Translations under genes and position numbers: made by a program
The notes under the pieces: model-generated
What the model saw: only the letters and a program-made list of their open reading frames with translations
The model's database searches: none
What the model was told of the DNA's origin: nothing
In this document: piece by piece, positions 21,608 through 29,205 of the stretch
Numbering within the stretch: position 1 is the stretch's first letter
Layout: each line of letters starts with the position of its first letter
Assembly: GCF_000308795.1 (NCBI RefSeq)
Contig: NZ_BAGK01000009.1
Location: 1 to 41,431 of the forward strand
DNA from: Nocardia thailandica NBRC 100428
GTDB lineage: Bacteria > Actinomycetota > Actinomycetes > Mycobacteriales > Mycobacteriaceae
Length of the DNA stretch: 41,431 nucleotides
Reading direction: 5' to 3'

Positions 21608-22302
21608 GGCCCGCCCTCGGCCGGTTCGCTGAGCAGATCGGCGATGGGCGACATCGGGTTGATCACCACGCCCGCCTTCCGCAGGCCGCCGTCCATGACC
21701 TGCCAGATGGTCTCCTGCAGATAGGACGAGAGCTCGGTGGCGTCCATGGGCTGCATCGAGCGGCTCAGCCACCGGTTGACCACGCCGTCGACGAAGCCGG
21801 TGAGCCCGAACGCCATGGGCTCGGCGATGGTCACAGGCGCGCCCTGGGTGCGCAGCGCGGTCTCCACGACTTCCTTGACCCGGTTACCGATGGCGATCTT
21901 GGTCCCGGAGACGATGGGCGAGTTGCTGCGCGGCTGACCGGTCGACCCGGCGCCGAGGAAGTAGTGCAGCCGCGGGTTCTCCGCGATCCAGCCGACGTAG
22001 GCGTCCACGGCGCGCGCGATGGATTCGGCGATGGTGCCTTCGGGATTCAGCGTCGGGGTCAGCACGCCGAGCAGGTCGTCGATGATGCGGCGCCGGACCT
22101 GCTCGTCGAGATCCTGGCGGTCCTTGAACAGCCGGTAGACCACCGACCGTGGCACCTCGGCCAGGTCGGCGATCTCCTGGACCCCGACCTCGGCGCCCTG
22201 GGTCTGCACCGCCTGGAGGGCGACGGTGAGGATGCGGTCGCGGCGGTCGGCCCGGTGGCTGTCCCACCGGCTGGCCCGGCCGTCGGTGCGTTCGACGGTC
22301 AT
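21577..22302 (-). CDS. TetR/AcrR family transcriptional regulator
   Basis: This 241-residue TetR protein has its N-terminal HTH in RRDRILTVALQAVQTQGAEV and VQEIADLAEVPRSVVYRLFKDR, and the long C-terminal domain has a TetR-like ligand pocket (MAFGLTGFVDGVVNRWLSR). ATG 22302 has GGGAGGACGAG before it. It lies 89 bases downstream of the lipid operon in the same direction, beyond a terminator hairpin, so it is separately transcribed. It is the nearest regulator gene and a candidate for the palindromes at 28111-28152 (inference). Its 3' end overlaps sigF convergently by 31 bases, so antisense effects are possible. Confidence 0.88.
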   Translation of the reverse strand: MTVERTDGRASRWDSHRADRRDRILTVALQAVQTQGAEVGVQEIADLAEVPRSVVYRLFKDRQDLDEQVRRRIIDDLLGVLTPTLNPEGTIAESIARAVDAYVGWIAENPRLHYFLGAGSTGQPRSNSPIVSGTKIAIGNRVKEVVETALRTQGAPVTIAEPMAFGLTGFVDGVVNRWLSRSMQPMDATELSSYLQETIWQVMDGGLRKAGVVINPMSPIADLLSEPAEGGPQAATGSATA

Positions 22303-22342
22303 CTCGTCCTCCCTCCGTGCGCTGATCGAACTCTAGTGCAGT

Positions 22343-22382
22343 GGCCGCCGGTGGCCGGTGCTGGCACGGGCCACCGGCGGCC
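22343..22382 (-). terminator. Hairpin terminator after the lipid operon
   Basis: A 14-bp perfect stem (GGCCGCCGGTGGCC / GGCCACCGGCGGCC) with a 12-base loop lies between the stop of the acyl-CoA dehydrogenase gene (22391) and the TetR start (22302). Confidence 0.7.
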
Positions 22383-22390
22383 GGGCGGAC

Positions 22391-24598
22391 TCACCCCGCG
22401 GCGTCGCGCGGCAGCCCGAGCATGCGTTCACCGATGACGTTGAGCTGCACCTCGGTGGTGCCGCCGTAGATGGTGGTCGCGCGGCCGGCGATGAGCTGTT
22501 CCATCGCGTGGTCGCTGCGCTCCCCCGGCACCGACACCACGCCCGCGGTACCGAGTTCGGCCACGATGTACTCCGAGATCGCCTGGCCGAGTCCCATGCC
22601 GAGCAGCTTGGCGACGCTGGACATGATGGACACGTCCATCCCCGACAGCTGCCTGAGCACCATGCGGGCGCCGAGCACCTCCACCGCGCGCGCGTCGGCG
22701 ACCAGCCCGGCCAGGTGGTAGCGCGCCACCGCCGACAGCTCCCGGCCGCGGGCGAACCGCAGCAGGTCGACGTCGGTGGCGTAGGCCTCCATCTTCTGGC
22801 TCAGCGCCACCCTCTCACCGGCCAGGGTGGTGCGCGCGACGTGCCAGCCGTCGTCCACCGCGCCGACCACGTCGCTGTCGGGGATGAACACGTCGTCGAG
22901 GAACACCTCGTTGAACAGGGCCGAGCCGGTCATCTCGCGCAGCGGCCGCACCGTGATGCCGGGGCTGGACATGTCGAGCACGAAGTAGGTGATGCCCTCG
23001 TGCTTGGGCTTGTCCGGGCTGGTGCGGGCGATGAGCATCGCCCAGTCGGCGAACTGGGCCACGGTGGTCCAGATCTTCTGCCCGCTGATCCGCCAGCCGC
23101 CCTCGACCTTGCGGGCCTTGGTGGTCAGGCTCGCCAGGTCGGAGCCGGCGCCGGGCTCGCTGAAGAGCTGGCACCACACGACCTCGCCGCGCAGCGTCGG
23201 CACGACCAGCTCGCGCTTCTGGCGTTCGTCGCCGTGGCCGACGAGCGCGCCGACGGCCCAGGTGCCCATGAGCAGCTGGGGCATGTCGATGCCGGAGGCC
23301 TTGATCTCCTGGGCGATGACGACCTGTTCGAGCGGACCTGCCGAACGGCCGTAGGGTGCGGGCAGGTGCGGCAGGTTCCAGCCGCCGTCACCGAGGGCGA
23401 TCAGCTGGTCGTCCTCGTCGAGTTCGGCGATGCCCGCCAGATCGGCGCGCACCGCCGCGCGGATCTCCTCGGCCTCGGCGGGCAGGTCCAGTTCGGTCGA
23501 CAGCGTCGCCCCGGCCAGGGCGTAGGCGGCGACCCGCTCCGCCCGTTCGTCGCGTACCCCGAGCGCCCCGCGCAGCGCGAGGGCTCGCCGGTAGTACAGG
23601 TGCGCGTCGTGCTCCCAGGTGAATCCGATGCCGCCGTGCACCTGGATGCAGTCCTGGGCGACCTGCACCGCGGCGTCGGGCACCACCAGCGCGGCGATGG
23701 CCGCGGCGTAGTCGGCGTTGTCGTCGCCGCGGTCGAGGGCGAAGGCCGCGTCCCACAGCACCGCCCGCGCCTTCTCGAGCGCGATGCCCATGTGCGCGCA
23801 CTTGTGCTTCACGCCCTGGAACTGGCCGATGGGCCGCCCGAACTGCACCCGGGTCCTGGCGTACTCCGCGGCGGTCGAGACGCACCAGGACAGGACGCCG
23901 ACCGCCTCGGCGCCGAACACCACCGCGGCCAGCGACCGCACGCGCTCGGCGTGCAGGCCGTCGAGCACCCGCGCCGCGGGCACCTCGACCGCGGCGGCGT
24001 CGATCCGGCCCGACCCGCGCAGCAGGTCGATGCCGTCCTGCGCGGTCACCGTCAGCTCCGAGGCCTCGAACTGCACCCAGCGCTGTGTCGCGCCGACCTC
24101 GACGGGCGCCACGATCACCTCGGCCGCGTCGGCGCCGAGGACGCCGTCGGCGTGCCCGTCGACGATCAGGATCCCGTCCCGCTCGACCCCGGTCAGCGCG
24201 CCGCGCAGCGCGACGGCGCCGGTGCGTGAGCCGTCGACGAGACCGGGGACCTGCGCGTCGGCGGCGGGCCCGCCCGCGGTGGCCAGCACCGCGCTCGCCA
24301 GGGCGGTGGGCACGAACGCCCCGCTGTGCAGCCCGCGGCCGAGCGCCTCGAGCGCCACGGCCAGGGTCAGCAGGCCCGCGCCCTGGCCGCCGCGGTCCTC
24401 GCCGATGTGCAGGCCGAGCAGGTCCTGTTCGACCAGCGCGTCCCAGTACGGGACCGGCTTGTCGGTCGCGCCGGATTCCACGGCGGCGCGCACGATCTCG
24501 GCGGTGACGGTGCGTTCGACGAACCCACCGACCGCGTCGGCGAGCGCGCGGTGGTCCTCGCCGACGCCGAGGCCGAGCGCGTAACCCGCGCGGGCCAT
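22391..24598 (-). CDS. Fused two-domain acyl-CoA dehydrogenase (FadE34-like)
   Basis: This 735-residue protein contains two acyl-CoA dehydrogenase units in one chain. Residues ~1-340 form the first, with PVPYWDALVEQDLLGLHIGE and YARTRVQFGRPIGQFQGVKH, and ~365-735 the second, with FSEPGAGSDLASL, GWRISGQKIWTT and the C-terminal GGTTEVQLNVIGERMLGL. In mycobacterial cholesterol catabolism such dehydrogenases occur as two-gene heteromers or, as FadE34 (~710 residues), fused. The fused form fits side-chain or ring steroid CoA substrates, but this copy's substrate is inference. ATG 24598 lies two bases after the SDR stop. It is the last gene of the operon. Confidence 0.9.
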   Translation of the reverse strand: MARAGYALGLGVGEDHRALADAVGGFVERTVTAEIVRAAVESGATDKPVPYWDALVEQDLLGLHIGEDRGGQGAGLLTLAVALEALGRGLHSGAFVPTALASAVLATAGGPAADAQVPGLVDGSRTGAVALRGALTGVERDGILIVDGHADGVLGADAAEVIVAPVEVGATQRWVQFEASELTVTAQDGIDLLRGSGRIDAAAVEVPAARVLDGLHAERVRSLAAVVFGAEAVGVLSWCVSTAAEYARTRVQFGRPIGQFQGVKHKCAHMGIALEKARAVLWDAAFALDRGDDNADYAAAIAALVVPDAAVQVAQDCIQVHGGIGFTWEHDAHLYYRRALALRGALGVRDERAERVAAYALAGATLSTELDLPAEAEEIRAAVRADLAGIAELDEDDQLIALGDGGWNLPHLPAPYGRSAGPLEQVVIAQEIKASGIDMPQLLMGTWAVGALVGHGDERQKRELVVPTLRGEVVWCQLFSEPGAGSDLASLTTKARKVEGGWRISGQKIWTTVAQFADWAMLIARTSPDKPKHEGITYFVLDMSSPGITVRPLREMTGSALFNEVFLDDVFIPDSDVVGAVDDGWHVARTTLAGERVALSQKMEAYATDVDLLRFARGRELSAVARYHLAGLVADARAVEVLGARMVLRQLSGMDVSIMSSVAKLLGMGLGQAISEYIVAELGTAGVVSVPGERSDHAMEQLIAGRATTIYGGTTEVQLNVIGERMLGLPRDAAG

Positions 24599-24600
24599 GG

Positions 24601-25479
24601 CTAGTTCACCTCTTTCAGCTGCGCGGCGACGCCGTCGATCGTCCACGGGCCGTCGGTCTCCACCGTGCGGATCCCGTGCCAGCCCGCGAGTTCGGTGATG
24701 GCGCCGCCCTGGACCGCGAACACCTTGCCGGTCAGCGTGCAGTCGGCCTCGGCCAGGTGCGCGACGAGCGGGGAGATGTTGGCCGGGTCGAAGGCGTCGA
24801 ACTCGCCCTCGGGGACCTCGGCGGCGAACAGCGCCCCCATGCCCGGGGTGGCCAGGGTGAGCCGGGTGCGGGCGATGGGCGCGATCGCGTTGACGCGCAC
24901 GCCGTAACGCTCGAGCTCGTCGGCCGCGACCAGGGTCAGCGCCGCGATGCCCGCCTTGGCCGCGCCGTAGTTGGCCTGCCCGGCGTTCGGCATGAAGGTG
25001 CCCGAGGCCGAGGCGGTGTTGATCACCGAGGCGTTGACCGGTTCGCCCGCCTTGGCGCGCGCCTTCCAGTACGCGGCCGCGTGGTGCAGGCAGGCGCCGT
25101 GGCCCTTGAGGTGCACGGCGATGACCGCGTCCCACTGGGCCTCGTCCATGCCGGCGATGAAGGCGTCGCGCAGGATGCCGGCGTTGTTGACCAGCACGTC
25201 GAGCCCGCCGAATTCGGCGACGGCCTGCTCGACCAGCGCCTGCGCGCCCGCCCAGGTGGCGATGTTCTCGGTGTTGGCGACGGCTTCGCCGCCCGCGGCG
25301 CGGATCTCGTCGACCACCTGCTGCGCGGGGCCGGCGTCGCTGCCGCTGCCGTCGTTGGCGCCGCCGAGATCGTTGACGACGACCTTGGCGCCCTCGCGGG
25401 CGAACAGCAGCGCGTGCTCGCGGCCGATGCCGCGGCCCGCTCCGGTGACGACGGCGACGCGCCCGTCAAGCTTTCCCAT
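24601..25479 (-). CDS. SDR, 3-hydroxyacyl-CoA dehydrogenase-like
   Basis: This 292-residue SDR has the nucleotide motif TGAGRGIG (12-19), NNAG in DVLVNNAGILRD, the catalytic serine in NTASASG and the YxxxK pair in QANYGAAKAG. The loop VNDLGGANDGSGSDAGPAQ between strands 2 and 3 and the C-terminal tail match the 17-beta-HSD type 4-like hydroxyacyl-CoA dehydrogenases of steroid and fatty acid beta-oxidation. ATG 25479 has GGAGT ten bases upstream. It follows the MaoC gene by 39 bases and is followed by the dehydrogenase gene two bases on. It probably oxidises the 3-hydroxyacyl-CoA made by the MaoC hydratase. Confidence 0.88.
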   Translation of the reverse strand: MGKLDGRVAVVTGAGRGIGREHALLFAREGAKVVVNDLGGANDGSGSDAGPAQQVVDEIRAAGGEAVANTENIATWAGAQALVEQAVAEFGGLDVLVNNAGILRDAFIAGMDEAQWDAVIAVHLKGHGACLHHAAAYWKARAKAGEPVNASVINTASASGTFMPNAGQANYGAAKAGIAALTLVAADELERYGVRVNAIAPIARTRLTLATPGMGALFAAEVPEGEFDAFDPANISPLVAHLAEADCTLTGKVFAVQGGAITELAGWHGIRTVETDGPWTIDGVAAQLKEVN

Positions 25480-25518
25480 GAGTTCGGTACTCCTCGTTCG
25501 TGATCGGTCTCGGGGTGG

Positions 25519-26397
25519 TCAGGCGTCGGCGATCTCGGCCCGGCCGTCGATGATGGCGATCTGCCCGGCCGCCTCGGTTTCGAAGGCGTAGGCGGCGACC
25601 CCGGGTTCGGTGGCGCCGGTGCGCCAGAAGGTGGTGGTGATGTCCTGGCCGGGCAGCACCGGCTTGGCGAAGCGGACCGCGAGGCGGCGCAGCCGCGCGG
25701 TGTCGCCGCCCGCGAGCTCGGTCAGCGCGGCCCAGGAGGTGAAGGCCATGGTGCACAGGCCGTGGTTGATGATGCCGGGCAGTCCGGCCATGCGGGCGAT
25801 CTCGTCGTCGAGGTGGATCGGCATGGGGTCGCCGGAGGCGGGCGAGTACCGGAAGGTCTGGTCGCTGTCGACGTGCGCGGTGACCACGGCCGCGGGCTCG
25901 GCGGCCCGGTCGGCGTCGGTGATGCGGTGCGGCGGCGCCTGGGTGCCCTCGCCCGGTCCGGCGTCGACCTTGCGGAAGAACGCGGTGAGCCACTGCTCGT
26001 TGACCAGTTCGCCCGCCGCGTCCCGGGTTTCGGCGTAGACGGTGACGGTGGAACCGTTGGGCTTGCCCTGGTAGCCGATCGGCTTGGCGCGCACCACCAG
26101 TTCGTCGCCGGGCCGGATGGGCCGGTGGAACAGGAAGTCCTGTTCGCCGTGGACGAGTTTCATCAGCAGTTCGACCGGCGCCACCGACAGCGCCGCGGGC
26201 GCCATGGAGGTGAACACCGGCACCACCGCGAACACCGGTGGGGCGACCTGCCCGTCGCGGTGCGCCGCGACGGGATCGTTGGTCGCCGCGGCGTATTCGG
26301 CGATGCGGCCGGCGGTGACCTCGAATCGCTCTTCCTCGGTCCACTCCCCCAGGCCGGAGCCGTCGAAGACGACTCCGGCCGATTCGCTGGTCGTCAT
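25519..26397 (-). CDS. MaoC family enoyl-CoA hydratase, double hotdog fold
   Basis: This 292-residue protein has two hotdog domains. The C-terminal one has the hydratase 2 motif FRYSPASGDPMPIHLDDEIAR (about 183-203), with the catalytic Asp and His, followed by GIINHGLCTMAF. The N-terminal domain, with AAATNDPVAAHRDG and FLFHRPIRPGDELVV, looks like the non-catalytic partner. It hydrates 2-enoyl-CoA to 3-hydroxyacyl-CoA. ATG 26397 overlaps the upstream SRPBCC stop as ATGA. Its place between the thiolase-like and SDR genes gives a near-complete beta-oxidation set with the dehydrogenase. Confidence 0.88.
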   Translation of the reverse strand: MTTSESAGVVFDGSGLGEWTEEERFEVTAGRIAEYAAATNDPVAAHRDGQVAPPVFAVVPVFTSMAPAALSVAPVELLMKLVHGEQDFLFHRPIRPGDELVVRAKPIGYQGKPNGSTVTVYAETRDAAGELVNEQWLTAFFRKVDAGPGEGTQAPPHRITDADRAAEPAAVVTAHVDSDQTFRYSPASGDPMPIHLDDEIARMAGLPGIINHGLCTMAFTSWAALTELAGGDTARLRRLAVRFAKPVLPGQDITTTFWRTGATEPGVAAYAFETEAAGQIAIIDGRAEIADA

Positions 26398-26834
26398 GCC
26401 GAGGCGCCGACCAGTTCGGTGAACTTGGCCATCGAGGCCTTCAGGTCGGCCTCGGCGTGCTTGGCCACGGCCTTGCCGATCGGGCCGACGATCATGGTGC
26501 CCTTGAAGGAGGCGTCGAACTTGGCCGAGGACCCGGTCGCGGTGGGCTCGACCTCGAGGCGGAATTCCACGGTGACCCCGGCCATGCCGGTGCCGGTGAT
26601 CTCGAGGAACTTCTGCGGGTCGACCTGGGCGACGGTCCACTCGATCTTGTTGGCCATGTTCATCACCGACACGACCTCGATGAAGCGCGCGCCCGCGGTC
26701 AGCTCGGCCGGGAGCTCGCTGCGCCAGCCCTCGTGGATGGTCAGCCACTCCTCCCAGTTGGCCAGGTCGCTCAGGCGCGCCCAGGCCTGCTCGGGGGTGA
26801 CGGGCAGCTCGGTGGAGACGGAAACGGATGCCAT
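26394..26834 (-). CDS. SRPBCC-fold protein of the Rv0910 'toxin' type
   Basis: This 146-residue START/SRPBCC-fold protein has the segments WEEWLTIHEGWRSELP (about 27-42), MANKIEWTV and the C-terminal GPIGKAVAKHAEADLKASM. These resemble M. tuberculosis Rv0910, described as a type II toxin. Here there is no room for an antitoxin gene: the neighbours are the Ltp1-like gene (45 bases upstream) and the MaoC gene (4-base overlap). A lipid- or acyl-CoA-binding role in the operon is more likely than toxicity (inference). ATG 26834 has AGGAGT seven bases upstream. Confidence 0.8.
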   Translation of the reverse strand: MASVSVSTELPVTPEQAWARLSDLANWEEWLTIHEGWRSELPAELTAGARFIEVVSVMNMANKIEWTVAQVDPQKFLEITGTGMAGVTVEFRLEVEPTATGSSAKFDASFKGTMIVGPIGKAVAKHAEADLKASMAKFTELVGASA

Positions 26835-26879
26835 GGGGTTACTCCTTGTCGCGGAACGGAATTCGGATGTTCGGTGGGG

Positions 26880-28070
26880 TCAGCGGACGGCGGGCCGGTA
26901 GGCGGTGACCACGACCGCGCCGCCGAGACCGATGTTGTGCTGCAGCGCGATCCGCGCGCCCTCGACCTGACGGGCGTCGGCGGTCCCGCGCAGCTGCCAG
27001 GTCAGTTCGCTGCACTGGGCCAGGCCGGTGGCCCCCAGCGGGTGGCCCTTGGAGATGAGGCCGCCGGACGGGTTGACCACCCACCGGCCGCCGTAGGTGG
27101 TCGCCCCGTCGTCGACCAGGCGGCCGCCCTCGCCCTCGGCGCACAGGCCGAGCGCCTCGTAGGTCAGCAGCTCGTTGGTGGAGAAGCAGTCGTGCAGTTC
27201 GATGACGTCGACGTCCTCGGGGCCGATGCCGGCCTGCTCGTAGACCTTGCGGGCCGCGGTGCGCGACATGTCGGCGCCGACGAGGTTGATCGCGCTCTGG
27301 GTGTCGAAGGTCGAGGACAGGTCGGTGACCATGGCCTGCCCGACCATCTCCACCGCCCGGCCCGCGAGGTCGTGGCGGTCGACGAACGCCTCGCTCGCCA
27401 GCACCACCGCGCCCGAGCCGTCGGAGGTCGGCGAGCACTGCAGCTTGGTCAGCGGACCGTAGATCTGCTTGGCGGCCAGGACTTCCTCGAGGCTGTATTC
27501 CTTCTGGAACTGCGCGTAGGGGTTGTTGACCGAGTGCTTGTGGTTCTTGACGCCGATCCTGGCGAACTGCTCGGCGGTGGTGCCGTAGCGTTCCATGTGC
27601 TCCTTGCCCGCGGCGCCGAACATGTAGGGCGCGGGCGGCATGGCGAACTCCTGCAGTTCGGCGAGGGCCAGCAGGTGGCGCATCATGGGCTGTTCGCGGT
27701 CGTCGTAGGTCGAGCCGAGCGAGCCCTTCTGCATCTTCTCGAAACCGAGGGCCAGCGTGCAGTCGGCCAGCCCGCCCCGGATCGCCTGCGCCGCGAGGTA
27801 GAGCGCGGTGGAGCCGGTGGAACAGTTGTTGTTGACGTTGACGATCGGGATGCCCGAGAGGCCCAGTTCGTAGACGGCCCGCTGTCCCGAGGTCGATTCG
27901 CCGTAGACGTATCCGACGTAGGCCTGCTCGATCGCGTCGTAGGCGATCCCCGCGTCCTCGAGCGCCTTGGTCCCCGCCTCGCGGGCCATGTCCGGGTAGT
28001 CCCACTCCAGCGCACCCGGCTTCTCGAACTTCGTCATCCCGACGCCGACGACGAACACCTTGTTGGACAT
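26880..28070 (-). CDS. ltp1: Lipid-transfer thiolase (Ltp1/SCP-x-type)
   Basis: This 396-residue thiolase-fold protein closely resembles M. tuberculosis Ltp1 (Rv2790c): [37 protein letters not shown] with the active-site-type Cys, [25 protein letters not shown], and the C-terminal [23 protein letters not shown] and [10 protein letters not shown]. Such proteins cleave or transfer acyl-CoAs in sterol and branched lipid metabolism. ATG 28070 has GGGAG seven to eight bases upstream. It is the first gene of the five-gene operon, directly behind a promoter with two palindromes. Confidence 0.9.
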   Translation of the reverse strand: MSNKVFVVGVGMTKFEKPGALEWDYPDMAREAGTKALEDAGIAYDAIEQAYVGYVYGESTSGQRAVYELGLSGIPIVNVNNNCSTGSTALYLAAQAIRGGLADCTLALGFEKMQKGSLGSTYDDREQPMMRHLLALAELQEFAMPPAPYMFGAAGKEHMERYGTTAEQFARIGVKNHKHSVNNPYAQFQKEYSLEEVLAAKQIYGPLTKLQCSPTSDGSGAVVLASEAFVDRHDLAGRAVEMVGQAMVTDLSSTFDTQSAINLVGADMSRTAARKVYEQAGIGPEDVDVIELHDCFSTNELLTYEALGLCAEGEGGRLVDDGATTYGGRWVVNPSGGLISKGHPLGATGLAQCSELTWQLRGTADARQVEGARIALQHNIGLGGAVVVTAYRPAVR

Positions 28071-28110
28071 ATACGCACTCCCGTGGCCGCTCCGCGTGCC
28101 CCGGGTATGT

Positions 28111-28158
28111 GGGACACCGTGTCTCTGTAACTTAGGTTGGACATGGCGTCCAGGTCAA
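28111..28158 (-). promoter_or_regulatory. Promoter with two palindromic operators, lipid operon
   Basis: Minus strand: TTGACC (28158-28153), 17 bases, CTAAGT (28135-28130). The spacer is filled by TGGAC-N5-GTCCA (28138-28152), whose core GGAC-N5-GTCC matches the thiolase operator at 4485-4511. Just downstream of the -10 lies GGGACAC-C-GTGTCTC (28111-28125, one mismatch). Both positions would let a repressor block transcription. Confidence 0.55.
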
Positions 28159-28264
28159 TAGGTGCCGCGACATTGCCGAACACCGGCCCGATCGGTCCTG
28201 CGGGAGACCCAGGTCACGAAGTGTTCGCGCGAACGCGCTTTTTCCAGGAATGCCTGTCCAGGAC

Positions 28265-28310
28265 AAAAAGGCCGCCACCGGCACCGACGACGGTCGGGAC
28301 GATGGCGGCC
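28265..28310 (-). terminator. Intrinsic terminator after the SHOCT gene
   Basis: On the minus strand GGCCGCCA and TGGCGGCC pair, with a smaller inner stem (CCGAC/GTCGG), followed directly by five T. This is the only clear T-tract terminator seen in the window. Confidence 0.7.
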
Positions 28311-28328
28311 GGTCGGCCTCCGGGCGGC

Positions 28329-28685
28329 TCAGCCCAGCAACTGGGCCTTGGCGGCGGCGAACTCGGCATCGGACAGCGCGCCCGAGGAATGCAGTTCGCT
28401 CAGCTGCTGCAGGCGCGTGACCAGGTCGGGACCCGCGTCGGCGGCCTGCGTGGCGGGGGCCTGGGCGGGGGGCGGCGCGTACTGCTGCGGCTGCTGGGCG
28501 TAGGACTGGGGCTGATAGGCGGGCTGTTGCTGCTGGTCGGCGTAGGCCTGATGTTCGGCGGCGCGGCGCGAGGCGCGCCGGTTCACCGCGTTCGACGTGG
28601 CGGTGGCGGTACCGGCGACGACGGCGGTGCGGGCGACGGTGCCGAGCAGGCCGGGCCTGCCGACGCGTCCCATTCGCAGGGGCAT
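28329..28685 (-). CDS. SHOCT-domain protein with Gln-rich linker
   Basis: This 118-residue protein has an N-terminal Gly/Ala-rich, mildly hydrophobic stretch (GLLGTVARTAVVAGTATATSN), then a Gln/Tyr/Pro-rich linker (about residues 47-80) and a C-terminal SHOCT motif (LVTRLQQLSELHSSGALSDAEF, then AAAKAQLLG). SHOCT domains are short helical tails linked to oligomerisation; the function is unknown. ATG 28685 has GGAGGA seven bases upstream. It follows the DUF6325 gene by 16 bases in one operon, a pairing that recurs in actinobacteria, to my knowledge. Confidence 0.85.
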   Translation of the reverse strand: MPLRMGRVGRPGLLGTVARTAVVAGTATATSNAVNRRASRRAAEHQAYADQQQQPAYQPQSYAQQPQQYAPPPAQAPATQAADAGPDLVTRLQQLSELHSSGALSDAEFAAAKAQLLG

Positions 28686-28701
28686 CGGATTCCTCCTGAG
28701 G

Positions 28702-29127
28702 TCAGGACGCCGCGGCGATCGCGGCGTCGAGGGCGTCCCGGGGCACCTGGACGTGCAGGTCGACCCGGCCTTCGGCGGCGCGGACGGTGGCGGCCAGGTT
28801 GCGGGCCCAGGTGTTCTCGAAGACCAGCACCACCGCGGTCGTGCCGGGTTCGAGCCCCTCGCGCACCACGTCGAGGTCGCTGTCGGAGACCAGATTTAGC
28901 TCCGAGGCGGTCAGCCCGGTGAGCCCGATCTCGGCGACCTCGTCGTCGATCTCGAACTCGCTGACCGACCCCGCCTCGTCGGCGGACAGCACCACCAGGT
29001 CGAGCAGCGTCACGTCCCCGCGCGCGACCACCGTGGCCAGCGCCTCGCTCACCGCCGCGGCGACCCGGGTACCGGGAAAGGTGAGCACGAGCAGTTCGAC
29101 CGGTCCGAGCACAGATGAGTCAGCCAT
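28702..29127 (-). CDS. DUF6325 family protein
   Basis: This 141-residue soluble protein runs LGPVELLVLTFPG at the start, a middle acidic part (DEAGSVSEFEIDDEVAEIGL), then LEPGTTAVVLVFENTWARNLA and a C-terminal amphipathic helix region (ALDAAIAAAS). It belongs to the DUF6325/DUF1269-like group of unknown function. The start ATG 29127 has AGGA eight bases upstream. It shares an operon with the SHOCT protein. I find no SigF-type box with correct spacing ahead of it. Confidence 0.75.
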   Translation of the reverse strand: MADSSVLGPVELLVLTFPGTRVAAAVSEALATVVARGDVTLLDLVVLSADEAGSVSEFEIDDEVAEIGLTGLTASELNLVSDSDLDVVREGLEPGTTAVVLVFENTWARNLAATVRAAEGRVDLHVQVPRDALDAAIAAAS

Positions 29128-29205
29128 GCCCGCATCCTGCGCGCCCGGGCGCCCGCCGCGCCTCACCCGAAACGGATGAAAAGCCTCGGCCCGGCGCCGG
29201 GACGA

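Noticed and set aside
26394..26834. Toxin-antitoxin module
   Set aside because: The SRPBCC protein resembles Rv0910, but no antitoxin gene lies on either side and it is embedded in a metabolic operon.
28100..28106. GGGTAT near the lipid operon as a ninth SigF-type promoter
   Set aside because: No GNNT occurs 14-16 bases upstream on the plus strand, and there is no plus-strand gene to serve.
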